Below, piece after piece: positions 16,891 to 24,884 of a stretch of 64,000 nucleotides of DNA; within the stretch, counting starts at the first letter, position 1, and the number at the start of each line of letters is the position of its first letter. The notes under the pieces are model-generated. The model had not been told where the DNA came from. It ran no database searches and saw only the letters and a list, made by a program, of their open reading frames with translations. Source of the DNA: Fimbriimonadaceae bacterium (lineage in GTDB: Bacteria > Armatimonadota > UBA10988); NCBI GenBank assembly GCA_020850355.1, contig JADZEX010000044.1, positions 1-64,000 of the forward strand, given 5' to 3'. Both the position numbers and the translations under genes were made by a program.

Positions 16891-19395
16891 TCAGGGCGCC
16901 AACGCCGTGATCCAGCGCGCCGCTTCCTGTCGCAAGGCGTCGAGGTCAGCCTGGCGGGCATCGAGCCCGCGCAGCCAGGCGGTCGCCGCGGCGGCCTGCG
17001 CGTGCTGCGGCGCGGCGGCCAGCCGCTGCTCCAGCAGGGTCAGGTAGCGCACGTCGTCGACGGCTTCGCGGAAGCCCTCCCAGGCCAGGGTATCCACGAT
17101 GCCGTCGACCGTCGGGTAGGTGAAGTTGTGGTCGCGGTAGGTGAGGTCGTCGAAGTCGTTCCAGACATGGTGGAAGCCGTGCTGGTAGGCGTAGTCCATC
17201 GCGCCGTCGTAGCCGTGCTGCCAGAGCAGCAGGCCGAAGTTGCGGCGGTAGACCGCGGGGTCCTCCAACCCGACTTGCGGGTTGGCGTAGCAGAACAGCC
17301 GCGAACCGACGCCGTGCCACTTCGCCACTTCGGCAGCGTCCGGCGGGCCGGCCAGCACGGCCAGGTTGAGCCGCGCACCGACCTTCTCGAAGGTGCCCTG
17401 GTAGCACGCCACGTAGTTCCGGGCGCCGGCCTCCTGGACGGTCTGCCAGGCGGCCAGTTGCGAGGTCAGGCGCTCGTCGACGTCCTCGTCGAAGCCGTAC
17501 AGGTGGACGTCGCGGTAGCCGTAAGTCGCCAGGCTTTGGCGGAACCGCTCGACGCGCTGCCGCAGCTCCAGCAGCGCCGCTGGCGTGCTCGCGTTGCCCA
17601 CGCCGAAGCCCAGGTCGAAGAACTGGTCGGTCGGCAGGCCAGCCTCGCGCCGCAGTTCCATCGCTTGCGCCCACTGCGGGTTCTGCGGCTGGTAGCTGGT
17701 CGGGTAGGTCACGCCATGGTCCCGCAGGTTGGCCAGTTCGGCGCGCATCTGCGCCACCGACTTGCGGTCCGAGTCGATGGCCGGCCGGTCGTCGGGCGAC
17801 AGCACGCCACGGTAGTAGATGCTGTAGGTCAGTCGCGGTGGCGGCAGCTCAAACGGCTGCACGGTCAGGTTCAGCGGCAACCGCACGTGGCCCTCGGCGT
17901 GGCGCACCAGCAACTCGCCAGAGTAACGCCCGGCGGGTGTCGTCGGCGGCAGCTTCCAGGTCAGCCAGACTTCCTGACACGAGCCAGCCGTCAGATCGGT
18001 CGGCTGCAGCGTCGCGGCGTCGCGCGGGGTGACCTTGGCCAGCGCCGTGCTGTCGGGATCGCTGCAGACCAGATAGCGCGCCGACCCGTCGGCGGCGCTA
18101 CTGCGCAGCTCGTTGCGCTGGGCCGGGCGGTCGACCCGGATCAGGGCCAGGTCGTGCAGCAGCAGTTCCGGCACATACTGCCGGGTGGACGAGGCGGCGA
18201 TGCTGTGCGAGAGGCCCTGGTACCACCAGGCAACCCAGCGCTGGTCGGCGTCACCGGCCAGCGCCAGGCCATCGGCGCGGCGCAGCACGGGCACCTCGAC
18301 GCGGACCTGCCGCAAGTCGCGGAGCGCGTAGATCTGGGCCGCCGCCGCCTCGACTTCGCCGGCCGCCGCGTGGACGGCCAGCTCGCCGCCCACCGGCGCT
18401 TCCAGCAGCGGCTGCGCGTCCGGCGGCCGCGAGCCGGTCGGACGCAGCGTCGGGGCGACCAGACAGCCCTCGCCGCGGGTCAGCGCGGCGGCCATCGCGC
18501 GGACCGTGGCTGGCCCGTGCCGCAGCACCTGCAAAGCCAGTTCGAGTTGCCGCACGTCGGCCGGCGTGGCGGTGCCTTGGGCGGTGAACTTGGCGAGCAG
18601 GTGCTCGGCCCGCTGAGCCGCCTCGCGGACGCTGCTGCCGACCGCGGCCACCGCCGGCGGCAAACCCGCTGGCAGCTCCGCCTGCCGCAACCCTTGCAGC
18701 TCTTGGCGCCAGCCCGCCACCTGGTTGACGAAGGCCGCCTTGGCCGCTTCCCAGCGCTGCCGGGTCGAGTCGCGGTAGGCCGTCAGGTCGGGCACCGCGC
18801 CTTCCAGCAGCAGGTCGTCCAGGTAGACGGTCAGCCGATCGCCGGCCTTGCCGTAGAGGAACAGCGACCAGCGGTCGAGCAGCACGGCGCACTCGTCGCC
18901 GGTCAGGTTGACGGTCCAGTTGGCCAACACGCCGCGCATCCCAGCGACGCCCCTGGCCACCAGATCACCCCGGATGCTGCTGAACGCGGTGCTCGGCGCG
19001 GTGACCTCCCGCAGTGGCGAGCAGCCGGAGTGCGGCGAAGGCGGGTAGACCATGTTGTAGCCCAGCCCGACCCGCGCCCCCGGCGGGGCAGCCGCCAGCC
19101 GCAGTTGCCCAGCGAGCTCCAGCCGGCCGGCCACCGCCAGCGGCAACCGCGCGCCGAAGTAGTAGTAGGAGCCGCTGCCGAGGGTGACGTCCAGCTTCAG
19201 CGACCGTCGCCCGCTGGCGGCGCAGTCGTCGCTCAGGCCCAGGAAGTGGACGGTCGGCGCGGTCCCGTTGTGCGCCCACAGCTCGACCTGCGGCGCCGTA
19301 TCTTCGAAGTCTTGAGCCTGTCGCAACGGCACCAGCGGCAGATCCGCCGCCGCCAGCACGGTGCAGCACAGGGGCAGCAGCCAGAGAAATCGCAT
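16891..19395 (-). CDS. Secreted glycosidase-like protein with DUF4091-type C-terminal domain
   Basis: The protein is 834 residues. A signal peptide (MRFLWLLPLCCTVLAAA) is followed by a beta-rich binding region, a helical insert (about 215-300), an Ig-like region ending in LPLNLTVQPFELPPPRL, and then a TIM-barrel-like region with LYGFDEDVDERL and a C-terminal TLAWEGFREAVDDVRYL segment. That last motif is the hallmark of DUF4091 proteins associated with glycoside hydrolases. The GFDED pair may supply catalytic acids, but this is inference. ATG 19395 has GGAG 7-8 nt upstream and a good promoter; an upstream in-frame start lacks this. The substrate is unknown. Confidence 0.68.
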   Translation of the reverse strand: MRFLWLLPLCCTVLAAADLPLVPLRQAQDFEDTAPQVELWAHNGTAPTVHFLGLSDDCAASGRRSLKLDVTLGSGSYYYFGARLPLAVAGRLELAGQLRLAAAPPGARVGLGYNMVYPPSPHSGCSPLREVTAPSTAFSSIRGDLVARGVAGMRGVLANWTVNLTGDECAVLLDRWSLFLYGKAGDRLTVYLDDLLLEGAVPDLTAYRDSTRQRWEAAKAAFVNQVAGWRQELQGLRQAELPAGLPPAVAAVGSSVREAAQRAEHLLAKFTAQGTATPADVRQLELALQVLRHGPATVRAMAAALTRGEGCLVAPTLRPTGSRPPDAQPLLEAPVGGELAVHAAAGEVEAAAAQIYALRDLRQVRVEVPVLRRADGLALAGDADQRWVAWWYQGLSHSIAASSTRQYVPELLLHDLALIRVDRPAQRNELRSSAADGSARYLVCSDPDSTALAKVTPRDAATLQPTDLTAGSCQEVWLTWKLPPTTPAGRYSGELLVRHAEGHVRLPLNLTVQPFELPPPRLTYSIYYRGVLSPDDRPAIDSDRKSVAQMRAELANLRDHGVTYPTSYQPQNPQWAQAMELRREAGLPTDQFFDLGFGVGNASTPAALLELRQRVERFRQSLATYGYRDVHLYGFDEDVDERLTSQLAAWQTVQEAGARNYVACYQGTFEKVGARLNLAVLAGPPDAAEVAKWHGVGSRLFCYANPQVGLEDPAVYRRNFGLLLWQHGYDGAMDYAYQHGFHHVWNDFDDLTYRDHNFTYPTVDGIVDTLAWEGFREAVDDVRYLTLLEQRLAAAPQHAQAAAATAWLRGLDARQADLDALRQEAARWITALAP

Positions 19396-19415
19396 CGGCC
19401 ACTCCGGGCGCCTGG

Positions 19416-19444
19416 AGCATAGGTCGCCCACGCCGCAGCGTCAA
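19416..19444 (-). promoter_or_regulatory. Sigma70-type promoter for the DUF4091-like gene
   Basis: The minus strand has -35 TTGACG (19439-19444), a 17-bp spacer and -10 TATGCT (19416-19421), 20 nt before the start codon. The -35 overlaps the stop codon of the upstream acetyltransferase gene, so the promoter is embedded in that gene's end. Confidence 0.65.
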
Positions 19445-21072
19445 GAGCGCGCCAGCAGCCGCGCGGTGTGGGCCACCAGCCCCTCAACGCGCAGGTTGGT
19501 GTCGCGGAGTCGCTCCGACAGGGTCCGGGCGATGTTCCGTAGGACCACCACGCCGAGCTCCGGATCCCGTCGACAGAGGTCCTGGAAGTCGGCGCGCCGG
19601 ACCACCAGCAGCCGGCTGGCGGTGGCGCAGACGGCGCCCGCGCTGCGCGGCAGGTCGTCAATCAGGGCCAGCTCCCCGAAGATCTGCCCCGGCCCAACCG
19701 CCGCCACGGGTTCTGCTCGCTCGCCGAGCACAATGTCGACCGACCCCTCGAGGACGATGAACAGGGCCTGGTCGGTCGACTCCCGGGCAAACACCGTCTC
19801 GCCCGCGGTGTAGGGCACCTCGCGACAGACTGCCCGGATGCGGCCAATCTGTACGTCGGTGAGCCCCTGGAAGACCTGCACGCGGCGCGCCACGTCGTCC
19901 AACTCGACGCCGCGGGCGTTGGCGATCAACTGCTCCTCGACCAGTCGCGCCAGCTCGCGACCCTCGTCCACCAGCTCCATGCCGGTGAGACGCACGGGCA
20001 GCCGCAGCTTGACCATCTTGACGACATCCAGCCGCTCGCCCGCTGCGAAGACCATCGACGGGCAGTAGGCTACCGGCACGAACCCGAGACAGGCCAGCGT
20101 CGCCTGGATCCGCGGCTGGTGCGCGGCGACGTCGACCTGCAGATAGGCCGGATCATGCAGCGCCTCGATCTGCGCCAGCCCGAGTTCGAGGATCGCGCCG
20201 CGCGCGCGGTCGTCGACGGCGACCAGCTCAAAGACCCGCACCTTCGAGTCGATGTCGTCGCAGACGTAGCCCAGTCCGCCGACGATGGTCTCGCCGCGCA
20301 GCACCACCAGGTACCGGCCGGCGTGCGCCTTGAGCTTCAGGAAGCCGTACTCCAGGCGCATCCCGCCGAAGACCTCAGGCGTCGCCAGGCGGTCACGGGT
20401 CAGGCGGAGCAGGCGGTAGACCTGTTGGTCCTCGAGCTCGGCCAGCCGCTCGCCGTCGGCGGTCGGGTAGGGCTCGGCGCGGGACTCCACCAGCAGGTCG
20501 TCGTCGAGGCCGCAGGCGCGCAGCGCGAGGGAGCCAATGGCGTGGACCGCCGGAATCACCCGGGGGTTGTTTCGACGGAGCCGCACGGCGTTGCCGAACA
20601 GCTTGGCAACCAGCAGGACACTCTCGCGCCGGTCGTCGACCAGGTAGGCCAACGGCTCCAGCCCGACCGGCGCAAAGCCGCTGCGCACGGCGATCTTCTG
20701 GGCGCCGGGGTGCGCGGTGCGGCACTCCGCGAAGCCGAACTCGATCGCCGCGCTGACGCGCTCGAGGCGGGCCTGCATCAGCTTGCTACCCAGCCCGAGA
20801 CTGCGCGCTGCGGGATGCACCACCAGCCGACCGAACTCGCCGATCAGGTCGTTGCGGTCACCGGCCTCCAGCATCACGGCCGCCGAGCCGAGCACTTGCC
20901 CCTCGTGCTCGGCGACGACCCAGACGATGCCGTCGTCGAAGATGCCGCGCTTGACCCATTGCGCGTCGTAGAACTCCTTGAACGGAAAGGAGTCCCCATA
21001 GGCCGCGCGGTAGAGCGCGATCACGGCCCCGACATCGGCCTCGGCGGCTGCCCGTAGCAGCACCTCGCCCAT
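19441..21072 (-). CDS. GNAT acetyltransferase fused to a cyclic-nucleotide-binding domain
   Basis: The protein is 543 residues. Residues 1 to about 165 form a GNAT N-acetyltransferase (VLGSAAVML, then GRLVVHPAARSLGLGSKLM, the acetyl-CoA loop). A second, weaker GNAT-like region follows at about 215-350 (YLVVLRGETIVGGLGYV). A cNMP-binding domain occupies about 405-525 with the phosphate-binding cassette FGELALIDDLPRSAGAV. The arrangement recalls mycobacterial cAMP-gated protein lysine acetyltransferases, but with the sensor at the C-terminus and an extra GNAT unit. It follows a AAA ATPase gene with a 6-bp gap. Predicted role: cAMP- or cGMP-gated acetylation of an unknown target. Confidence 0.83.
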   Translation of the reverse strand: MGEVLLRAAAEADVGAVIALYRAAYGDSFPFKEFYDAQWVKRGIFDDGIVWVVAEHEGQVLGSAAVMLEAGDRNDLIGEFGRLVVHPAARSLGLGSKLMQARLERVSAAIEFGFAECRTAHPGAQKIAVRSGFAPVGLEPLAYLVDDRRESVLLVAKLFGNAVRLRRNNPRVIPAVHAIGSLALRACGLDDDLLVESRAEPYPTADGERLAELEDQQVYRLLRLTRDRLATPEVFGGMRLEYGFLKLKAHAGRYLVVLRGETIVGGLGYVCDDIDSKVRVFELVAVDDRARGAILELGLAQIEALHDPAYLQVDVAAHQPRIQATLACLGFVPVAYCPSMVFAAGERLDVVKMVKLRLPVRLTGMELVDEGRELARLVEEQLIANARGVELDDVARRVQVFQGLTDVQIGRIRAVCREVPYTAGETVFARESTDQALFIVLEGSVDIVLGERAEPVAAVGPGQIFGELALIDDLPRSAGAVCATASRLLVVRRADFQDLCRRDPELGVVVLRNIARTLSERLRDTNLRVEGLVAHTARLLARS

Positions 21073-21078
21073 CGCGGT

Positions 21079-22725
21079 CTAGGCGGCGCCGGGCTTCGCC
21101 GGCGCTGCTGGTTTGGCGGCGGCACTCGGCGCGCGGGGGGTCATGTCGGGCGGATGGCCGTCCCAGGCCGGCGCCGGGTCGCGGTGGAAGGTGTCGTCCC
21201 AGTCCGGCGGCGCGCCGACGCCCTCCAACTCCCACTCGGCCAACTTGCGGATCCGCTCCTGGTTGGCCTCGTCGGTATAGGCCACGGCGTCGCGCTGGAA
21301 GCCGGCCGGGAACTGCCAGTAGATCCGCTCGAAGGTGGTGTCGGTGATGTGGTCGTCGAGGGTTTCGCCCGGCATCAGGGTGGCGTCGAGCATCACGAAG
21401 ATGTTGCGCGGGTCGCAAGCCCGCAGCACGCGGCCGTCGCGTTCCCACCAGGCCAGCACCAGGTCGCAGTAGTGGTCGATCCGCGCGGTGTCGGTGGCCC
21501 CGGCCTTCTTGGCCTCGAGATGGAAGATCTTGCGCCAGAGCGGAATCGTCGGGCGGTCGACGAGCACCTGATAGAGCAGGCGGCGCTTGAAGGCGTCGTC
21601 GATGATGTCGTCCTTGTTGAGGTTGGTCGACAGGAACAGTCGCTGCTTGTAGGGGATCCGCATCGACGACCCGCCGCCAAACTTGACGATGCTCTCCTGC
21701 GACTCCAGCGGGTAGATGAACTGGTTGAGGATCATGAAATGGCTCTGGGTCTGGCGGCCCAGGTCGTCCATGATGAACACCCCATTGTTGGCCTTGGCCT
21801 GGGGCGGCGCGTCGTAGACCCCGTCGTAGGCGATCTCGAAGTGCTCGACGCGGAACTCGGTGCCGACCACCACCAGCGGGGCGTGGCAGATCAGCCAGCG
21901 CGGGTCGGGCTGCAGCCAGATCGCCCGGCGGTAAGGATCCGCATCGGGCGGCGGGGTCGCGCCAGCGACTTCCTCCTCCAGTTGCTCGTCCCAGATCTTG
22001 TGGAACGCCGGGTCGTAGTAGCGCACTACCCGGCCGTTGAACTCGAAGGCGTAGGGCAGGACGGTCGGCTCTTCGTCCATCAGGCGGTGCAGCCCGCCGG
22101 TGACCAGGGTCTTGCCGTTGCCGGCCGGCCCGTAGAAGAACATGCTGCGCTGGCTGTTGAAGCCTTCCTTGAGCGTCTTCACCAACTCCGGCCGCAGGGC
22201 ATACCCGCCGAACGCATCGACGACTTCGTCTTCAGAGACCCGCCGCGCCCGCTTCGATTGCTGCAGCACCACGGCGCAGTACTGCAGGTAAGGCACGGGC
22301 GCCGGGCCGACGTAGGCGTCCTCCCGCTCGAACTCGTTGCAGATCCGCCGACCTTCGGTCGTCAGGTCGTAGTGCAGCGGCTTCAGGTCAGCGATCAGCT
22401 TGCGGTCGCGGAGGTCACGACCGAGATCGTCGATCACGCCGATGTTGACGCACAACGCCTCCGCGACCTGCTGGAAGTTGAGCGTCCCGCGCTGCTTGAT
22501 GGTCTTCAGAATCAGCGATTCGAGGACCCGCTCGCTGATCCCGGCCTCCTCGAAGGTCTTCGGTTGCGGCGGCCGCGTCAGCTGGTTGGCGATCTCGAAG
22601 GCAGGCTCGCCGTTCTCCGTCGGTGCGACCGGCTCGGTAGTGGTCACGGCAGCGGCACCGCCCTGGTCGGCGGCGGCCCGGCGCCGTTCGCGCTCGGCCA
22701 GCTCTTCAGGCGTTAGAAACCGCAT
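21079..22725 (-). CDS. AAA ATPase with N-terminal winged-helix region
   Basis: The protein is 548 residues. A disordered N-terminus (to about 65) precedes a helical region resembling a winged helix (AGISERVLESLILKTIKQRGTLNF...DLTTEGRRI). The ATPase domain has Walker A GPAGNGKT (about 205) and Walker B VFIMDDLG (about 313), and a Lys/Arg-rich IPYKQRLFLSTNLNKDD segment like sensor 1. Related ATPases of unknown role occur in Chloroflexi, Planctomycetes and Armatimonadota. GGGAGG lies 8 nt before the ATG. The 6-bp gap to the GNAT-cNMP gene predicts a shared operon. Confidence 0.75.
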   Translation of the reverse strand: MRFLTPEELAERERRRAAADQGGAAAVTTTEPVAPTENGEPAFEIANQLTRPPQPKTFEEAGISERVLESLILKTIKQRGTLNFQQVAEALCVNIGVIDDLGRDLRDRKLIADLKPLHYDLTTEGRRICNEFEREDAYVGPAPVPYLQYCAVVLQQSKRARRVSEDEVVDAFGGYALRPELVKTLKEGFNSQRSMFFYGPAGNGKTLVTGGLHRLMDEEPTVLPYAFEFNGRVVRYYDPAFHKIWDEQLEEEVAGATPPPDADPYRRAIWLQPDPRWLICHAPLVVVGTEFRVEHFEIAYDGVYDAPPQAKANNGVFIMDDLGRQTQSHFMILNQFIYPLESQESIVKFGGGSSMRIPYKQRLFLSTNLNKDDIIDDAFKRRLLYQVLVDRPTIPLWRKIFHLEAKKAGATDTARIDHYCDLVLAWWERDGRVLRACDPRNIFVMLDATLMPGETLDDHITDTTFERIYWQFPAGFQRDAVAYTDEANQERIRKLAEWELEGVGAPPDWDDTFHRDPAPAWDGHPPDMTPRAPSAAAKPAAPAKPGAA

Positions 22726-22859
22726 CGAGGCACCCTCCCGACTGAATCTGCAACATGCTTACTCTAACGCAGCCGGCCCGCCGCGAAACCCCTCGGCGGC
22801 GGCCCGGAACTTCGCCCGCCGGGTACAGGTTACCACTCCGCGGGCCCTGGGAGTCCATG

Positions 22860-24884
22860 ATGTGCGAACTCCGCCGCGGCGGTCGCCCGCGGACGGTCGT
22901 CGGCCGGCTCTGGGCCGGCCTGGCACTGCTGCTGCTGGCGGCGCCGCAGTCGCCGGCGCAGGACCTGCCCGCAGTCGCTGGTGCGGCCGACCGCGTCGAG
23001 GCGCCGGAGTTCCCCAGCGGCCTGGAGTGGCTCAACGTCGCGGCGCCGCTGCGGCTGGCGGACCTGCGCGGCAAGGTCGTGCTGCTCGACTTCTGGACCT
23101 CCTGCTGCATCAACTGCCTGCACATCCTGCCGGAGCTGGCCAAACTCGAAGCGAAGTACGCCGACGAGCTGGTGGTGGTCGGCGTCCACTCGGCCAAGTT
23201 CACCGCCGAAGGGCAGACCGCCAACATCGCCCAGGCGATTCGGCGCTACGAGATTGCGCATCCCGTGCTCAACGACCTGGGCTTTCAGGTTTGGCAGCAG
23301 TACCGCGTGCGCGCCTGGCCGACCTTCGTGCTGCTCGGTCCCGACAGTCGGGTGGTCGGCACCCAGGCAGGCGAGCTGACGTTTGAGGACCTCGACCCGC
23401 TGATCGCCGCCCAAGTGCAGCAGGCCAGCGCCGCCGGCACGCTCCGCCGCGGACCGTTGCCGCGCCGTCTGGAGCGCGACCGGGCCCCGCGCAGCGTGCT
23501 GCTCTATCCGGGCAAGGTGCTGGCCGACGCTCCCGGTCGGCGGCTGTTCATCGCGGACTCGACGCATCACCGCTACCTCGTGACCGACCTCGACGGCCGG
23601 GTGCAGACCGTGATCGGATCCGGTGCGCCGGGCTTCGACGACGGTGACTTCGCGACGGCCACCTTCCGACAGCCGCAAGGCGTGGCACTGGTCGGTGCGA
23701 CGCTCTACCTCGCCGACACCGCCAACCACGCCCTGCGCGTCGCCGATCTGACGGCCCGGCGGGTCACCACGCTGGTTGGCACCGGGCGGAAGCCGACCAG
23801 CTCCAACCGCAGCGGCCGGGGCCGGCAGGTCGCGCTGCACTCGCCTTGGGAGGTGCTCCCGTCGGGCGCGCAACTGCTGGTAGCCAACGCCGGGTCGCAT
23901 CAGCTCTGGCTGGTCGACCCGCGCACCGCCGAGGCGCGGCCCTGGGCCGGCAGTGGCCGCGAGGACCTGCGCGACGGACCGCGGCTGAGCCCCGGCAGCG
24001 ACCAGCCCGATCCCGTCCGGACGGCGGCTCTGGCCCAGCCCAGCGGCCTCGCCAGCGCACCCGGACGGGTCTACTTCGTCGACAGCGAGACCAGCAGCCT
24101 GCGCTATGTCGACCTCGCCCGCGGCACGGTCCAGACGCTGGTCGGCCGCGGCCTGTTCGACTTCGGTGCCATCGACGGCCCGTACCCGCAAGCGCTGATG
24201 CAGCACCCGCTGGGCCTGGCGGTGGTCGGCGACAGCGTCTTTGTGGCCGACACCTTCAACTCCAGGATCCGGCGCTTCCACCTGCCCAGCGGCCAGCTCA
24301 ACACGTTCGCCGGGGGCAGCTTGCCGGGTGACAGCGACGGCCTCGGCGCGGCGGCTCGCTTCGACGGACCGGCTGGCCTCAGCGCGGCCGCGGGGCGGCT
24401 CTACGTCGCCGACACCAACAACCACGCCATCCGAGTGGTGGATCTGGCGACGGCCGCAGTCAGCACGCTGCTCTTGCGCGAGCCCGAGCGAGCCCGCCCG
24501 CCGCAGGGCGCCGGACGGCCGCCGCAGACCGTCGTGCTGCCGCCCGCCACGGTGCGGCCGGGCGCCGGCCGGCTGCGACTGCGGGCGCGCCGGCCGGCGG
24601 GCTTCCAACCCAGCCCCTGCGCACCGCTGCGGGTGAGCTTCGCGGAGTCGCCGTTGCTGTCAGGGGCCCGCAGCGGCCCGCTCCCCGCGGACGAACTGCT
24701 GCTGACTTTCGTGGCTGGCCAGGGCCGCCTCGCCGCCGAACTGGATGTCTACCTCTGCCGCAGCAGCGGCCACGGGGCCTGCTTCTTCGAGAGCCTGCGC
24801 CTCGAGCTGCCGCTGACCGTCGCCGCCAGCGCGCCGGGCCACGACCTGAGCCTGACGGTGGACCTGCCGCCGCCGGGTGGTTAG
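22860..24884 (+). CDS. Secreted thioredoxin-like protein with NHL beta-propeller
   Basis: The protein is 674 residues. After a signal peptide (LWAGLALLLLAAPQSPAQ) comes a TlpA/thioredoxin-like domain (about 40-185) with active site CINC in SCCINCLHILPEL. At least five NHL-type propeller blades follow (for example RLFIADSTHHRYLVTDLDG, LYLADTANHALRVADL, VFVADTFNSRIRRFHL). A C-terminal beta-sandwich region (about 560-674) resembles that of human NHLRC2 and bacterial homologues. It is predicted to be a periplasmic oxidoreductase or redox chaperone. I use ATG 22860 (GGGAG 6 nt upstream); ATG 22857 is adjacent. It overlaps the convergent caspase gene by 4 bp. Confidence 0.86.
   Translation: MCELRRGGRPRTVVGRLWAGLALLLLAAPQSPAQDLPAVAGAADRVEAPEFPSGLEWLNVAAPLRLADLRGKVVLLDFWTSCCINCLHILPELAKLEAKYADELVVVGVHSAKFTAEGQTANIAQAIRRYEIAHPVLNDLGFQVWQQYRVRAWPTFVLLGPDSRVVGTQAGELTFEDLDPLIAAQVQQASAAGTLRRGPLPRRLERDRAPRSVLLYPGKVLADAPGRRLFIADSTHHRYLVTDLDGRVQTVIGSGAPGFDDGDFATATFRQPQGVALVGATLYLADTANHALRVADLTARRVTTLVGTGRKPTSSNRSGRGRQVALHSPWEVLPSGAQLLVANAGSHQLWLVDPRTAEARPWAGSGREDLRDGPRLSPGSDQPDPVRTAALAQPSGLASAPGRVYFVDSETSSLRYVDLARGTVQTLVGRGLFDFGAIDGPYPQALMQHPLGLAVVGDSVFVADTFNSRIRRFHLPSGQLNTFAGGSLPGDSDGLGAAARFDGPAGLSAAAGRLYVADTNNHAIRVVDLATAAVSTLLLREPERARPPQGAGRPPQTVVLPPATVRPGAGRLRLRARRPAGFQPSPCAPLRVSFAESPLLSGARSGPLPADELLLTFVAGQGRLAAELDVYLCRSSGHGACFFESLRLELPLTVAASAPGHDLSLTVDLPPPGG

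Noticed and set aside
17002-19422. A plus-strand frame of 806 codons opposite the DUF4091-like gene
   Set aside because: Repetitive Val/Arg/Gln/Ala-rich translation without motifs; mirrors codon bias of the true gene.
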